Assembly: GCA_037447655.1 (NCBI GenBank)
Contig: JBBHKE010000983.1
Span: forward strand, 1-20,391
DNA: 20,391 nucleotides
DNA from: Zygnema cylindricum
Taxonomy: Eukaryota; Streptophyta; Zygnematophyceae; Zygnematales; Zygnemataceae
Direction: 5' to 3'
Shown here one piece after another: positions 19,404-20,391 of this stretch. The position numbers and the translations under genes are program-made. Every line of letters begins with the position of its first letter. The stretch's first letter is position 1. The notes under the pieces were generated by a model, which searched no databases, was not told the origin of the DNA, and worked only from the letters and a program-made list of their open reading frames with translations.

Positions 19404-20146
19404 TATCGTTTTTATCTCTCACTTTTTAGAATGAGGCACGACAATACTAGTATTAAATGAAAGATACTCAAAAAAAAATTTCTTTTGACTACCTGTTATA
19501 TATAATTTTATTGCAAGTCGAGTGAGAAAAGTCGGAAAAACGAAATCGGATAACCATGGCAAAGAGTTTTTTAATTTTGTAACGTCGACTTTGTCACAAG
19601 TGAGCATGGCGTCATAATGTCACAAAACCTTGAACATCTGCCATGTCAAAAAACGAAACGTCTACAACCGTCGCCGTTTTTGTTGGCGTCATCAATTGTC
19701 GGAAGTTTCGTAGTCGTCTTCAACCGTCACAATGTTGTACCCACGTGTACAACCGTCACATTTCAAAGTTCCGATATCATTTTCAAACATAGATAGCATG
19801 TTCCCACTGGAGCATTTGTAACTTTTTGCCCATTCCGACGATTTTTCGAGAACTCATCGGAAAACGCGTGTTGTTCACCCCAAAATTTTGGCACGTAACT
19901 TCGATTGAAGGTATCATGTGACACGTCACACACTTTGATGTCATAAAACGTAGGCGCGAAAACAAACATGCGGTTTTTCAAACTTTTTGATACATCCCTC
20001 TGTTCCCTTCCTCCTTCGCTCTCCTCAGCTCCCTCGCTAAAGTGTATCTTTTCCTTTCCGTTATGATTTTTTTTTTTTATGAATTATATTTGTAAATATG
20101 TTATGTGAGGACTTCATTGTGTATTTTCAAAATATCCAGTGTCGAA

Positions 20147-20324
20147 CTTTGGATCCAAAGGTCAAAACTGGAAAATATTCCAATTTTTGTATCAAATTAA
20201 CACCGGATACCGAGTTGAAGATTGGAAAAAAAATCCAGTTTTGAATCCTGTAACTAGAGAGAACTCCAGATTTAGGGTTCAAAATAACTATAAAATTTAT
20301 AAGATCTCTAATTTTGAACCTTAA
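20147..20324. repeat. Cluster of small palindromes and related words
   Basis: CTTTGGATCCAAAG (20147-20160) is a perfect 14-bp palindrome. TTAGGGTTCAAAAT (20272-20285) and ATTTTGAACCTTAA (20311-20324) form an inverted repeat with one mismatch and a 25-bp AT-rich loop. TTTTGAATCC near 20239 resembles both. This may be a decayed repeat that continues beyond the window. Confidence 0.5.
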
Positions 20325-20391
20325 ACTACAAATTTCAGCCATTCAACAGCTCCAGTTTCCATATCTAAAGCTTAACAAAAAGTACGGTTAT

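Larger units (their letters stand above)
18673..20391. other. Right flank, no element or gene recognised
   Basis: About 1.7 kb after the end of H3. I find no transposon end, RNA gene or convincing exon. The longest open frame (19051-19434, plus, 127 codons) has an unremarkable composition and no motif I know. The stretch holds a CT tract, a T-run at 20067-20078, several ACAACCGTC words near 19660-19760 and small palindromes at the far right. Confidence 0.4.

Noticed and set aside
19051-19434. Plus-strand open frame of 127 codons as a host gene
   Set aside because: No motif, no start context or splice evidence, and it runs through a CT tract. It is open by chance as far as I can tell.
1-20391. 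CRISPR array, bacterial operon, rRNA or other non-transposon system
   Set aside because: No regularly spaced short repeats, no bacterial-type gene clusters and no rRNA blocks. The content is eukaryotic transposable elements.

Overview
This is a stretch of eukaryotic, repeat-dominated, gene-poor DNA, most likely from a plant. I find no intact cellular gene. Almost everything recognisable is transposable element: two full-structure but coding-dead Ty1/copia LTR retrotransposons on the minus strand, one solo LTR of a related copia family on the plus strand, and four copies of a non-autonomous terminal-inverted-repeat (TIR) DNA element with 3-bp target-site duplications (TSDs). The plant guess rests on the primer-binding site of both copia elements. 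It is complementary over 15 nt to the anticodon arm of initiator tRNA-Met as I remember the plant version, and to only 13 nt of the animal version. It is a guess, not proof.

Layout. 1-136: nothing recognised. 137-1732: a TIR element (called H1 here) with a second copy of the same family (H2, 230-1092) inserted into it. 1736-2457: AT-rich DNA with a small repeat. 2458-9152: copia element A (6695 bp; LTRs of about 1.07 kb; TSD AACCG), old, with a 203-bp tandem duplication inside pol. 9153-9634: nothing recognised. 9635-18669: one old TIR element (H3, TSD TGA) split into four pieces by three independent insertions: copia element B (9906-16328, TSD CCGTT), another copy of the TIR family (H4, 16572-17320, TSD TAA) and a solo copia LTR on the plus strand (17338-18455, TSD CCGAT). 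18673-20391: no recognised element, only low-complexity tracts and small palindromes.

Elements A and B belong to one family. They share LTR design, primer-binding site, polypurine tract and polyprotein order: gag with a CCHC knuckle, DSG protease, HHCC/DDE integrase, reverse transcriptase (RT), RNase H. In both, the reading frame is broken by many stops and frameshifts. B also carries Glu in place of the first catalytic Asp of RT. B's LTRs are more alike than A's, so B is the younger insertion.

The most notable points are the three-way nesting in H3, resolved base by base through target-site duplications; the repeated self-insertion of the H family at TAA sites inside its own copies; the half-tRNA (anticodon-arm) primer-binding site; and the mosaic identity between the two LTRs of B.
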